DNA of 47,677 nucleotides from a virus. The DNA is taken from positions 1 to 47,677 of the IMG/VR virus record IMGVR_UViG_3300046559_000432. One strand, written 5' to 3'. Position 1 is the stretch's first letter, and every line of letters starts with the position of its first letter. A program made the position numbers and the translations under genes. Below the pieces are notes generated by a model. It saw only the letters and a list, made by a program, of their open reading frames with translations. It ran no database searches and was not told where the DNA came from. Positions 24,458-32,280 of this stretch are shown in pieces.

Positions 24458-26130
24458 ACGTTGGCCCTAAGCTTCAGCGGCGCTCCGACACCGCCCGCGA
24501 GGTCGGCCGGCGGCGCGGACACGGCGCCCGGCGGTTGCGGCGCGGCCTGGCCAGGCTGTCCGCCGCTCAACCCGGAGAGCATCTTGATCGCTGCCGCGAC
24601 GTGCTCGGGCGGACGCATGGCGATAATGCCGTCGGCGCCAAGCTTCTGCACGAGCTTCTTGATCGTTGCCGACCCATCGACCGCGGCCTTCCACTCCTCG
24701 GGGAAGGCCTGAGCGCCGATCTCGATCGCGCGCGACGCCTGCGCGACCTCCTGCTGCTCGGCCGCCTTCTGCGCCGGGTTATACGGCACGAGCGACACCG
24801 ACTTGCCTTCGAGCGCCGGCGGCTTGATCGCGCCCTGCTTCTCTAAGATATACTGAAACCGCGAGACCGTGCCGCCGCAAAACTCCGTCCAGAACACATA
24901 ACCCGGCGTGCCGATGCGCTGCTGCGCCTTCGTCATCTCGTCGAGCCACTGCGTCGCGGTCGGTGGCGTGTCGCCGCGCTGCTGTGGCCAATCCAAAAAG
25001 AACAGCCGGCGCAAGCGCTGTTCTAGATCCTGCGTCAGGAAGATCGCGGCATCTTGGGGCGGTGGGTCATAGATGTTCTTGATCGCCCCCTCAGATCCGG
25101 GCCTGATCGGATAGGCCATGCCCGCCTCGAGCCCCGCCTCAATGTGCGTGAAGCTATCGTCAGGATACCCGGTCGGCGGCATCAACAGCATGTCGATCGC
25201 CTTGATCTTCTTCATGGCGAGTTCGTCGAGCGAGCGAAGATCGGGCAGCGCCTTGATCATGGGACCGACGCCCCACGGCCATTCGGGCGAAGCCCCAAAG
25301 CGCGCCACGACGAGCGGGCAGCAGCCGACGCCCTTGATCTTCGGGCACGGGCCTACCGCCTCGCCGTCGACCATGACGACAGACTGCCAGGTTTCCTCGC
25401 CGTCGTCTTCATAGAGACGCCAAAAGCCCCAGATCACGATGCAGTCGGCAAGCGGACGCTTCTCGATCGCCTTCTCGACCTTCGCGGGAAGCGAGATCCC
25501 CGGCAGGAGCATCTTCACGTAGCCGAAATTCGTGTAGCGGACGACAAAGCGCTCGCTAACCGTCCCGTCAGGCCCCGTGTTGATCTCGAGCTCTCGGATC
25601 GGAATCCCCTGGCAGCGGATCGGCTCGTAGCCCTTGCGCGGCTCGATCCACATCGCCACCGTCCCGATCGCGAGGTCGGGCTCGAAGGCCTTGCCGCACT
25701 CCTCGTAGAAATTAGACCCCAGGATCGCCTCGAAAATCTTCTTGTCGCCCTTCGCCGCGTCCTGGCGCACCGCCTCGCGCGAGCCATCGGGCACGATCAT
25801 CGATGGCCGTCGCACAAACCACGGTTCGACCTGCGGCAGGAACGTATTAATAATGACGGTCGGAAAATCACCGCAAAGCTCGAAGGCAAAGCTCGTATTG
25901 AGCTCCTGCGCGTCCTTCGGCTTCACCCGCATCGGCTTGATGGTCGAAAGCACGCTGCGCTGACGGTGCGGAGCCGCAAACCAATAGCTCTCGCGCATGT
26001 CGAGCTCGAATTGCGTCTTCATCAGCCGGCATCGCGCGAGCCGGTCCTTGGCCTCCGCGCCGATCTTGGCGCGGCCCTTCTCCGCCGTCATTTCCAGCGC
26101 GGAACGCTGACCTTGCGGATAATCGACCAT
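24454..26130 (-). CDS. Portal (head-tail connector) protein
   Basis: The 558-residue size matches T7-like connectors (about 535). An N-terminal helical region (LEMTAEKGRAKIGAEAKDRL) and a crown-like Ala/Gln/Pro-rich C-terminus flank a mixed core. The core contains MKALPDLRSLDELAMKKIKA and LMPPTGYP, patterns typical of this portal family. Its ATG overlaps the stop of the 104-residue gene (TGATG). It sits between terminase and scaffold, the standard order. Confidence 0.8.
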   Translation of the reverse strand: MVDYPQGQRSALEMTAEKGRAKIGAEAKDRLARCRLMKTQFELDMRESYWFAAPHRQRSVLSTIKPMRVKPKDAQELNTSFAFELCGDFPTVIINTFLPQVEPWFVRRPSMIVPDGSREAVRQDAAKGDKKIFEAILGSNFYEECGKAFEPDLAIGTVAMWIEPRKGYEPIRCQGIPIRELEINTGPDGTVSERFVVRYTNFGYVKMLLPGISLPAKVEKAIEKRPLADCIVIWGFWRLYEDDGEETWQSVVMVDGEAVGPCPKIKGVGCCPLVVARFGASPEWPWGVGPMIKALPDLRSLDELAMKKIKAIDMLLMPPTGYPDDSFTHIEAGLEAGMAYPIRPGSEGAIKNIYDPPPQDAAIFLTQDLEQRLRRLFFLDWPQQRGDTPPTATQWLDEMTKAQQRIGTPGYVFWTEFCGGTVSRFQYILEKQGAIKPPALEGKSVSLVPYNPAQKAAEQQEVAQASRAIEIGAQAFPEEWKAAVDGSATIKKLVQKLGADGIIAMRPPEHVAAAIKMLSGLSGGQPGQAAPQPPGAVSAPPADLAGGVGAPLKLRANV

Positions 26131-26444
26131 CAGCGCGGACGCCCGCTCGCGGTCGCCGGCGGATTGGCAAACCCGCCCGTCGCCGTCGACAGCGGTACGC
26201 TCAAATTAGCGCCCGCTATCGCGTTGCGCTGCCCGAACTGCTTCAGCAAATTCCAGGTGTCGACCGAGACGTTCCGCTGGATGGCGCTGATCTGCGTCTG
26301 CTGCGCCAGCGCCGCCGCATCCTGCGCCGATTGAAGCTGCTGCTGCTGAAACGCTGCCGCTTGAGCGTTAGCGTCCGCCTGCTGCTGCGACGCCGAGATC
26401 GCCGCGACCCGCGACGCATGGCTCGACCCGATTGCTGCTCCCAT
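26130..26444 (-). CDS. Small Gln/Ala-rich virion protein, unknown
   Basis: Most of the 104 residues form an Ala/Gln-rich helix (AAFQQQQLQSAQDAAALAQQ) followed by a Pro/Gly tail. It is coupled to the portal gene and lies 55 bases after the late-gene word at 26500-26509. It is probably a minor head or internal protein; no family is recognised. Confidence 0.6.
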   Translation of the reverse strand: MGAAIGSSHASRVAAISASQQQADANAQAAAFQQQQLQSAQDAAALAQQTQISAIQRNVSVDTWNLLKQFGQRNAIAGANLSVPLSTATGGFANPPATASGRPR

Positions 26445-26850
26445 CGAAAACCATCTCCGCGCCGGAGCGCAGAAGATCGCGCATGAGGGCGTCGGGCCTC
26501 AACGCACCCCCCGTAACACCGACCAAATGCCGAATTGCCGAGACGCAGGAGAACACCAACCGAATCCGCTCCCTCGCGCGCGCGCGCGCGCGGACTTTCA
26601 GTATGGAGCAATGCGCAGTCCAGAGAGCCAGCCGGTCGATCGCAGCCTGGCCTTCCGGCAGCACCATCACCTTCGTTTGAGCGAGCGATACGTCATAAAA
26701 CACCCAAACCCGGCAACCCTCGACCCAGGCAAACGCCGAAACATGCTTGAAACGACCCGGAATGAGACGCGCCCACCACGCCACGCAATCCGGGTGAAAA
26801 ACCACGAACCACGTCGCCACCTCCTGCGCCTCGCGGAAGACGATCATCAA
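26368..26850 (-). CDS. Conserved-looking phage protein of unknown function (160 residues)
   Basis: The N-terminal part (MMIVFREAQEVATWFVVFHP, then WWARLIPGRFKHVSAF) resembles proteins found beside terminase genes in related podophages. A middle RARARARARE stretch is encoded by a (CG)9 tract. The C-terminus, RPDALMRDLLRSGAEMVFDG, overlaps both a late-gene word and the next gene. It could be a small enzyme or a packaging accessory. No catalytic motif is certain. Confidence 0.6.
   Translation of the reverse strand: MMIVFREAQEVATWFVVFHPDCVAWWARLIPGRFKHVSAFAWVEGCRVWVFYDVSLAQTKVMVLPEGQAAIDRLALWTAHCSILKVRARARARERIRLVFSCVSAIRHLVGVTGGALRPDALMRDLLRSGAEMVFDGSSNRVEPCVAGRGDLGVAAAGGR
26500..26509 (-). promoter_or_regulatory. 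Late-gene word CAACGCACC (copy 6)
   Basis: The minus-strand reading is GTTACGGGGGGTGCGTTGAGG. It lies inside the 3' part of the 160-residue gene and 55 bases upstream of the start at 26444, before the portal gene. Confidence 0.55.
26575..26592. repeat. (CG)9 dinucleotide tract
   Basis: Eighteen alternating C and G bases lie within the coding sequence of the 160-residue protein and encode alternating Arg-Ala. Slippage by one unit would shift the frame. The tract is also a potential Z-DNA former. Confidence 0.9.
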
Positions 26851-27098
26851 TCGTCACTCAACAGCTTGCCGATCTGATACGACATCGACAGCACGCCAGC
26901 CGCCACCGTGTGCCGGCTCATGTGCGCGCCGTAAATCCGCGTCTCGAACATCAGAGGATCACGCGACACCGAGACCAGCGCCACCCCGACAATCTTGCCG
27001 CTACGCGCACCCTCCAGCGCCGCTTCCAAAATCGCGACAACCTCCTCAACCGGCTCAGCAGCCGGAACCGAGAACCCAGGAAGCGCGACGACGCTCAC
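26847..27098 (-). CDS. Small protein, unknown (83 residues)
   Basis: It starts with GTG overlapping the stop of the 51-residue gene (GTGA), and its own stop overlaps the next ATG (ATGA). The sequence has a helical EEVVAILEAALEGARSG stretch and a strand-rich second half (IVGVALVSVSRDPLMFETRI). It lies in the terminase-portal operon. No function is recognised. Confidence 0.65.
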   Translation of the reverse strand: MSVVALPGFSVPAAEPVEEVVAILEAALEGARSGKIVGVALVSVSRDPLMFETRIYGAHMSRHTVAAGVLSMSYQIGKLLSDD

Positions 27099-27250
27099 TT
27101 CTTCTTCGAGGGCTTGTGCCCGTATTTGCCGCGATCGGCGTTGTGGAACTCCTTCGCCACCTTCTGCGGAATCCCAGCCTTCTTCGCGAACGCCTTGTTA
27201 TGCGCCGCCGCGCTCATGAACTTCCGCTGCTTCTCGCTCGTGGACGACAT
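27095..27250 (-). CDS. 51-residue basic phage protein
   Basis: The sequence MSSTSEKQRKFMSAAAHNKA followed by a Lys/Gly-rich C-terminus (KYGHKPSKKK) matches a class of tiny basic proteins common in phages and plasmids. GAGGAG lies upstream of the ATG. It is coupled to the next gene by GTGA. It may bind nucleic acid, but no activity is established. Confidence 0.7.
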   Translation of the reverse strand: MSSTSEKQRKFMSAAAHNKAFAKKAGIPQKVAKEFHNADRGKYGHKPSKKK

Positions 27251-27285
27251 GGCTCGCTCCTCTTATGATAAGTGATATGTTAACG

Positions 27286-28788
27286 CTATGATACCCGCCT
27301 CAACGACCGCGGCGCACCCATCACCCGCATCGCGCCGACCTTCACCGCGGCATCGATGCCGACCATCCGCCGGCCCTCCCCAATGAACAGGCAGAAATAC
27401 TGCGCGCAGTCCGCGATGTCCGACCACTTGTCCTTGATCGGCTCGGGATCGCCCAACCCAGCCTTCTTCACCCGATATCGTCCCGCCATCGCCAGCTTCA
27501 GCGTATAGCACCGCGGCGACAGCTGGACGCGCGGCAAGCCCATCCACATCGAGTTCAGCGCATGCTCGACCGCCATCAGCCGCGTCTGTAAATGGTTGTT
27601 CTTCACCGGCGCCGGAACGATCTTCATCCCATACGACGCAAAAACATCATAGGCGGTCCGCTCGTCTGCCTGGCCCTTGTCCGCCCCCTTCGGGTCGCCG
27701 GTAAACCGAGCAGAAAAATGAGGATAAGTCTGTTCCAGAAACCGCTTCACCTTCGGCGCAAACGTCGTCGCGCTCTCACCATAGGCCCGCACCTCGAATT
27801 GCCAGAATATCCGGTTACCGATCTCCTGCCCGAACAGCGCGCAAGGCCGCCGACCGAAATCCAGCGATACGATCACCGCATGCCCGGCAACCGGCTCCAA
27901 CGGCCTCTTCGACACATGCGTGTCATCCCGGAACATCGGCCACACCGGATCGCCGTCCGCCACGAACGTGATCTTGTTGCGCAGCCGCGAATCAATCCAC
28001 GCCTTCGACTTCCCCCGCATCTTCTCTTCGTAGAAGCCAGGCTTCAACCATTTCAGGTTCTCGGCCTTCGGGTTGATGTGGTAGCCGACAACCTCTTTCC
28101 CGTCCGCCGACATCTCCTCGTCGAGCGCCGGCGGCTGCACATGGTAGCCCCAATCCGTCGGCCACACCGGACGCTCGTCCATGGGCGTCTCGTCGGGATA
28201 CGGCGTCTCGCCCGTCATCATCGGAAGCCAATGGTCCTCAGACGGCGCGTTCATGTCCCCGATCACCCCATCCCACGCCGTCCCGCCCTCCGCTACAGAC
28301 GGAAACCGACCCGTCCGAGACTCGGCCTCGTCGAAAATCGCCTTCTCAATGTACTCGAGCTCGTTGAACCACCACCCCGTAACCTCCAACGAACGCATCT
28401 TCCGAACGTCGTCGGCATCGTCTAACGCCAGAAACAACGCCTCAAGCCGCACATCACCAACCGTGATCTCATGCCGCATCGGCTTGTCCAGATAAATCCG
28501 CCCGTAAATGTCCTCCGGAAACCAGAAACGCCACGTAACCAACGTCGTGTTCTTCAGCTCCGGATACGAATTCCGAACTATCCCCCATCGAGACCGCCGC
28601 AACCCGTCCGGCCCAACACGCTGCTCCATCGCGTGCATCCAGATCTTCAAACACGACGCAGACGACGACCCAGACCCAATCGGACCACGGATCACAGACA
28701 CATGCGCACGATCCTCCAAATACGCCGCCAAAACAGCACCAGCAGGCTCGTATATCCGACGACCCGCGTCATCAACCTCGATCGGCAT
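27286..28788 (-). CDS. terL: Terminase large subunit
   Basis: The protein has about 500 residues, with an N-terminal ATPase and a C-terminal nuclease. The P-loop region reads RGPIGSGSSSAS, where the usual Lys is replaced by Ser. The Walker B-like segment is GWWFNEL. Nuclease acidic residues appear in VSLDFGRRP, GDPKGAD and DKWSDIADCAQYF. It packages DNA into the head together with the small subunit and portal. The ATG at 28786-28788 is preferred over the adjacent in-frame TTG at 28791. The plus strand here is strongly C/A-rich. Confidence 0.85.
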   Translation of the reverse strand: MPIEVDDAGRRIYEPAGAVLAAYLEDRAHVSVIRGPIGSGSSSASCLKIWMHAMEQRVGPDGLRRSRWGIVRNSYPELKNTTLVTWRFWFPEDIYGRIYLDKPMRHEITVGDVRLEALFLALDDADDVRKMRSLEVTGWWFNELEYIEKAIFDEAESRTGRFPSVAEGGTAWDGVIGDMNAPSEDHWLPMMTGETPYPDETPMDERPVWPTDWGYHVQPPALDEEMSADGKEVVGYHINPKAENLKWLKPGFYEEKMRGKSKAWIDSRLRNKITFVADGDPVWPMFRDDTHVSKRPLEPVAGHAVIVSLDFGRRPCALFGQEIGNRIFWQFEVRAYGESATTFAPKVKRFLEQTYPHFSARFTGDPKGADKGQADERTAYDVFASYGMKIVPAPVKNNHLQTRLMAVEHALNSMWMGLPRVQLSPRCYTLKLAMAGRYRVKKAGLGDPEPIKDKWSDIADCAQYFCLFIGEGRRMVGIDAAVKVGAMRVMGAPRSLRRVS

Positions 28789-28791
28789 CAA

Positions 28792-28908
28792 TCACCCCCA
28801 CGCATAATCAAATCGATGGTCCCAATCATACAGACGACCATGCCAACCATCCCACCGCAACATGCACCCGTCATGCACAACCCCAACCACCCACGTCCGA
28901 CCTACCAT
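28792..28908 (-). CDS. 38-residue protein upstream of terminase
   Basis: A strong GGAGGG lies seven bases before the ATG at 28906-28908. The product is MVGRTWVVGVVHDGC plus a Trp/Asp/Tyr-rich remainder (WDGWHGRLYDWDHRFDYAWG). The stop lies directly before the terminase start. The ribosome site and placement argue for a real small gene, possibly a packaging accessory. It is too short to classify. Confidence 0.5.
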   Translation of the reverse strand: MVGRTWVVGVVHDGCMLRWDGWHGRLYDWDHRFDYAWG

Positions 28909-29333
28909 CCCAAAACCCTCCGAAAATACAAAACTCTCACCAAAAACCCAGAAACCAACAAATGCCCTAAACCCAAAAAAAATACAGCAAAGACCTAACC
29001 GACCCATTCACCTAAACACCAACATATATTTTCAGAGAGACTTGCGTCCGCAAACGTCGAGCTGAAGTTCGACCGGCCTTTTTGCCCCCCCACCCGCCTC
29101 GCCCGGTCGCCATCTCGCGCAGCCGCCCATCCGGCCCTCGCGCGCGCTCGCGGGTAGCATCCTCCCTCGCGTAGGGAGCGCAGATGCTTGATATCGCATC
29201 GCTTTCCCGCAACTCCACGGGCGCCGCACCGATCGAGGGTCATCGCCCGGAGCCGAGGCGCCAGCACGCCTCACAGTGCGCGTAGGCATCGCCGCGGGAA
29301 TGTGCGGTCCCGGGCGCGCGCAACCTTTGCATC
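28909..29333. other. Non-coding gap between terminase genes; candidate origin or packaging site
   Basis: No convincing gene is visible in these ~425 bases, although short GC-rich frames are open. The plus strand changes abruptly here from C/A-rich (28.8-29.0 kb) to G/T-rich (from about 29.34 kb), while both flanking terminase genes are read from the same strand. A coding-independent skew switch in a non-coding gap next to the terminase genes fits a replication origin or a pac/cos region. This is inference from composition. Confidence 0.35.
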
Positions 29334-30020
29334 TCAATCCGTCTCATCGTGGCTGCGCTTGAGGGTGGTTTGGTTTGGGCTTGCATCGATGGTTACGGGC
29401 TGCTGCGGTGTGGTTGGCAGGCGGATTACGTATCCCGGGCTGACCTGGACGCCGACGTTTACGGTAACGCCTGGTGAGCGTTTGTCGGTTTGTTCGCCGA
29501 GGATCATTGCTGCGGCTTCTAGGCTGACCTTTGCGTCGGCGGCTCGTGCGGTGTCGCGTCGCATTGTGGCGATGACCTTGTGAACGGCTTCGGCCTTGTG
29601 TCCGTCTCGTAGGGCTTGGAGCTTTGCCGCAAGGGTTCGCTGGATGAGCGGCGCTTGGAACAGTTGCCGGGCGTTTCGTCGTCGGATGCCTACGAGATCT
29701 GCAGCGTGCTCGAGGGAGAGTGGCGTTCCGCGAGCGATGCCGAGCTTGTCCTCAGCCCATTGGTGCGGGCATCCATGCGTCATGTAGTCGAGCATGAGAA
29801 CCATCTCGGGCGACAGCTCTTTGAGGACGCCCGGTTGATTGCGTGTTCGCTTGTATAGCGAGAGCTTGCGCTGAGGTTTGAGTTCGCTGTTCGTTGGCTG
29901 TTGCATGAGGTCCGCGCGCGTGACGCGAGATGAGGCGGCGCGAGGATCGGCGATTTCTGGCGCTTTTTCCAACGCACCGACAGCGGCATGGTCGCGCGTG
30001 CTCTTAAATTCCTGTGTCAT
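29334..30020 (-). CDS. Terminase small subunit-like DNA-binding protein
   Basis: The protein has up to 228 residues and lies immediately upstream of the large terminase region. A helix-turn-helix-like segment (SLEHAADLVGIRRRNARQLF) and Arg/Lys-rich helices fit a small terminase that recognises the packaging site. A beta-rich tail follows (GVTVNVGVQVSPGYVIRL). The start is unsure: the ATG at 30018-30020 has no ribosome site. An internal ATG at 29904-29906 would place the late-gene word (29970-29979) 63 bases upstream, as for other late genes. Confidence 0.65.
   Translation of the reverse strand: MTQEFKSTRDHAAVGALEKAPEIADPRAASSRVTRADLMQQPTNSELKPQRKLSLYKRTRNQPGVLKELSPEMVLMLDYMTHGCPHQWAEDKLGIARGTPLSLEHAADLVGIRRRNARQLFQAPLIQRTLAAKLQALRDGHKAEAVHKVIATMRRDTARAADAKVSLEAAAMILGEQTDKRSPGVTVNVGVQVSPGYVIRLPTTPQQPVTIDASPNQTTLKRSHDETD
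29970..29979 (-). promoter_or_regulatory. Late-gene word CAACGCACC (copy 7)
   Basis: The minus-strand reading is GCTGTCGGTGCGTTGG. It lies within the longest frame of the small terminase but upstream of its internal ATG at 29906, and would start the packaging/head transcript. Confidence 0.5.
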
Positions 30021-30107
30021 GGTGCGTTTTTATGTCGTTTTGATTTGGCTAGGCTCTTGACTGCCTTAATTTTCGGGACGTGATTCCGTGCATTTGGAGG
30101 GCATGTG

Positions 30108-30431
30108 ATGACCGCGATGAACTGGCCTCGAGCTCGGCGCAAGCAATGGGATTCGATTGGTCGCCCTAAAAGGAAAGGCTCGCGCGTCATGACTGTTGAC
30201 GACGTGCTCCGCGATCTGGATCGGCTTGTGACGAGAGAGGAGGACTTGCACGCGCGCGAGGCGCGGCGCTTGGCCTTGCGGAGTTCTAAGCGTGACGACC
30301 GCAAAGAGCGCTTTGCAGCAGCGGGCAGGATCGAGGCTGAGAACCGCGCTCGTCTCATCGCTGCTGTGGACGAGCAGGAGCGGCGCCGAGCGCAGGCTCG
30401 CGCGATCGCGGTTTTGCACAACGAGCGCTAG
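30108..30431 (+). CDS. Charged helical protein, unknown (107 residues)
   Basis: GGAGGG precedes the ATG at 30108-30110 at good spacing. The product is very rich in Arg, Glu and Ala (REEDLHAREARRLALRSSKR), a soluble, mostly helical protein. It is the first gene of a plus-strand island that runs against the late genes. A GC-rich palindrome (GGGCC-GTT-GGCCC) begins at its stop. No function is recognised. Confidence 0.6.
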   Translation: MTAMNWPRARRKQWDSIGRPKRKGSRVMTVDDVLRDLDRLVTREEDLHAREARRLALRSSKRDDRKERFAAAGRIEAENRARLIAAVDEQERRRAQARAIAVLHNER

Positions 30432-30448
30432 GGCCGTTGGCCCGTTTC
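30431..30448 (+). terminator. Possible weak terminator
   Basis: A perfect 5-bp stem GGGCC/GGCCC with loop GTT is followed by GTTTCT. The short stem and weak T-run make it a marginal intrinsic terminator. A closely similar palindrome follows the ArdC gene at 31951-31963. Confidence 0.35.
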
Positions 30449-30476
30449 TGCATGGGAGCCATGCACTAAATAGCGC

Positions 30477-30506
30477 TTGACGGATTAGGGCCATCGGTCC
30501 TATCTT
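30477..30506 (+). promoter_or_regulatory. Host-type sigma70 promoter
   Basis: TTGACG at 30477-30482 and TATCTT at 30501-30506 are separated by 18 bases, a good match to the housekeeping consensus. It would drive the 131-residue gene and probably the ArdC gene. This suggests expression by host polymerase early or in the lysogen. Confidence 0.55.
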
Positions 30507-30522
30507 AAGGGCATCGAAGCAA

Positions 30523-30535
30523 GGGCACGGTGCCC
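30523..30535 (+). promoter_or_regulatory. Leader hairpin GGGCA-CGG-TGCCC
   Basis: A 5-bp hairpin lies 19 bases upstream of the ATG at 30555. An almost identical one, GGGCA-CGCA-TGCCC, precedes the ArdC start at 31062. The repeated leader suggests shared control of translation or mRNA stability. Confidence 0.4.
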
Positions 30536-30554
30536 AGCGCGAAGGATAAATCCC

Positions 30555-30950
30555 ATGACAGTCCATTTTCGATTTGAGAGCTCTTATCGGCTTTCGGCCG
30601 ATTACCTGGTGACGGATGCGACCGGGACATATCGCGTTGAATTCCGCTCTGACGCCTATCCCTACGAAGGGAGCCATTACAACGGGTCGGCGGAAGAGTA
30701 TGAGCGCGACGTTGTCGGCGGCATTGGTCTGCTGCGCCGCTACATTGCCGACCGCCCCCCCTCGCAAGAAGTTGTCGACGCTTTCAATGCGTGGCGTCTC
30801 GAAGAGCATCTCACCTGGAGACGCAAGATCGAGGCTGACCCAGATCGATATGGGGTCTTGAAGCCTGGCGATCATTTCTTGACGCCCCCTATGGTTGCGC
30901 GTGGCGCGCACTACGAGACCGGACGCGGCTGGATTGTCGCGACCGCTTGA
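30555..30950 (+). CDS. Unknown protein beside ArdC (131 residues)
   Basis: A mixed alpha/beta protein with MTVHFRFESSYRLSADYLVT at the N-terminus and a Trp/Arg-rich middle (AWRLEEHLTWRRKIEADPDR). It has a host-type promoter about 50 bases upstream and lies 110 bases before the antirestriction gene, so a defence-evasion accessory role is possible. I recognise no family. Confidence 0.6.
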   Translation: MTVHFRFESSYRLSADYLVTDATGTYRVEFRSDAYPYEGSHYNGSAEEYERDVVGGIGLLRRYIADRPPSQEVVDAFNAWRLEEHLTWRRKIEADPDRYGVLKPGDHFLTPPMVARGAHYETGRGWIVATA

Positions 30951-31035
30951 CGTTTCGCAGGGCGCTCCCATGTGGAGCGCCTCACGAAGCGCCTAGCAGC
31001 TTCACGCGAGGGCAATCCTGCCCCGCGGCACTCAA

Positions 31036-31049
31036 GGGCACGCATGCCC
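31036..31049 (+). promoter_or_regulatory. Leader hairpin GGGCA-CGCA-TGCCC
   Basis: It lies 12 bases upstream of the ArdC start, just before the GGAGA ribosome site, and is a near copy of the hairpin before the preceding gene. Pairing could affect ribosome access. Confidence 0.4.
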
Positions 31050-31061
31050 GGAGATTTGACC

Positions 31062-31934
31062 ATGTCCCGCAATCTTTATGCCGAAGTGACTGCGCGCATT
31101 TTGTCCGAGATGGAGACTGGTGCGCTGCCATGGGTGAAGCCGTGGAAATCGTTCGGAGCCGGAACGCAGCCACGCAATGGCGTGTCAAAGCGCCCGTATT
31201 CCGGCGTCAATGTCGTCTTGTTGTGGATGGCTGGCAGTGCGAACGGCTGGACGAACCCGCGGTATCTGACCTTCAAGCAGGCGCTCGACGCCGGCGGCAA
31301 TGTGCGCAAGGGCGAGAAATCGACGCGCATTTACTTTGTGTCGACGCTTGAGAAAGAGGTCGAGGAGGGCGAGGACCCGCGCCGCATCCACTTCCTGAAA
31401 GAGTATTGCGTGTTCAATGTTGCGCAGTGCGAGAACCTGCCGGAGAGCGTTACCGGAGGTACGCAGGCGCCCATCAATGCCGATCGCCGAGACGAGCTCG
31501 CCGATGAGTTTTTGTCGGCGACTGGCGCCGAGATCAAGGATGGCCACGGCGAAGCGTATTACGCGCCTGGCCCCGACTACATCAGCATGCCGGCGTTCGA
31601 GGCTTTCAAGAGCGCTGACCATTTCTATTCCACAAGCTTTCATGAGCTTGCGCACTGGACAGGCGCCAAGTCCAGACTCGACCGTGACTTGCGCCACCGG
31701 TTTGGTTCCGAGGCTTACGCTGCCGAGGAGCTTGTGGCCGACCTGGCTAGCGCGTTCCTTTGCGCCGAGTTCGGATATGACGGCGATCTCCGGCATGCCG
31801 GCTATATCGCGAACTGGATCAAGCTTCTGAAGAGCGACGATCGGGCGTTCTTCACTGCAGCGAGCAAGGCGCAGAAGGCGGCGGACTATCTGCGAGGGCT
31901 GGCGCTCGCCGAGCCGGTTGCGATCGCGGCGTGA
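31062..31934 (+). CDS. ardC: ArdC-type antirestriction protein
   Basis: I chose the ATG at 31062-31064 for its GGAGA site; the longer frame from 30972 lacks one. The 290-residue product starts with the DUF1738/ArdC N-terminal ssDNA-binding domain (MSRNLYAEVTARILSEMETG then GALPWVKPW). It ends with a zinc-metalloprotease-like domain: HELAH near residues 194-198 and a downstream Glu in YAAEELVADLASAFL. ArdC proteins protect incoming DNA from restriction. Two methyltransferases lie elsewhere in the early region, so the phage carries layered protection. Confidence 0.85.
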   Translation: MSRNLYAEVTARILSEMETGALPWVKPWKSFGAGTQPRNGVSKRPYSGVNVVLLWMAGSANGWTNPRYLTFKQALDAGGNVRKGEKSTRIYFVSTLEKEVEEGEDPRRIHFLKEYCVFNVAQCENLPESVTGGTQAPINADRRDELADEFLSATGAEIKDGHGEAYYAPGPDYISMPAFEAFKSADHFYSTSFHELAHWTGAKSRLDRDLRHRFGSEAYAAEELVADLASAFLCAEFGYDGDLRHAGYIANWIKLLKSDDRAFFTAASKAQKAADYLRGLALAEPVAIAA

Positions 31935-31973
31935 ATCTTTCTTGCTAACCGGGCCAATGGCCCATAGTATCGG

Positions 31974-32002
31974 CGTGGCTCCAGACTGGAGCCACGTTTT
32001 TT
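31974..32002 (+). terminator. Rho-independent terminator
   Basis: CGTGGCTCC and GGAGCCACG form a perfect 9-bp stem with a five-base loop, followed by six T residues. It lies 40 bases after the ArdC stop and would end the antirestriction transcript. Confidence 0.85.
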
Positions 32003-32037
32003 GCCAATTTGGGTGACTTGGTTTTTTGGTTATTTCT

Positions 32038-32280
32038 ATGGACGCAGATTCCGAGGAGCGCCGTGCCCATCTTTCGCCCGAGGCATATCGGGCACTGATT
32101 GCGGCGCTAGGCCTTTCCCAGGCCTCAGCGGCCCGCCTGCTGGGCGTGGACGGTCGGACGTCTCGCAGGTGGGCCGCGGGTGACAGAGACGTGCCAGCGC
32201 CCGCGGAGCGCTTCCTGCGCTACCTCGAGGCGTCGGGTACCTCACCTGCGCGTGTGCTGCGGATGCTGGGCGAGGGCTGA
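32038..32280 (+). CDS. Small helix-turn-helix regulator
   Basis: The 80-residue protein from the ATG at 32038-32040 contains a clear HTH: SQASAARLLGVDGRTSRRWA. This type of short XRE-like protein is widespread in alphaproteobacterial genomes and phages. There is no ribosome site, and a strong terminator ends 35 bases upstream, so it may have its own promoter and a very short leader. It faces the early operon tail to tail. Confidence 0.7.
   Translation: MDADSEERRAHLSPEAYRALIAALGLSQASAARLLGVDGRTSRRWAAGDRDVPAPAERFLRYLEASGTSPARVLRMLGEG

Noticed and set aside
27299-27318. CAACGACCGCGGCGCACC resembling the late-gene word
   Set aside because: It is a broken match inside the large terminase C-terminus with nothing starting downstream at the usual spacing.
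28471-28998. Plus-strand frame of 175 codons opposite the large terminase
   Set aside because: It is open only because the plus strand is C/A-rich here. The product is Pro/Thr/Asn low-complexity and it opposes the terminase motifs.
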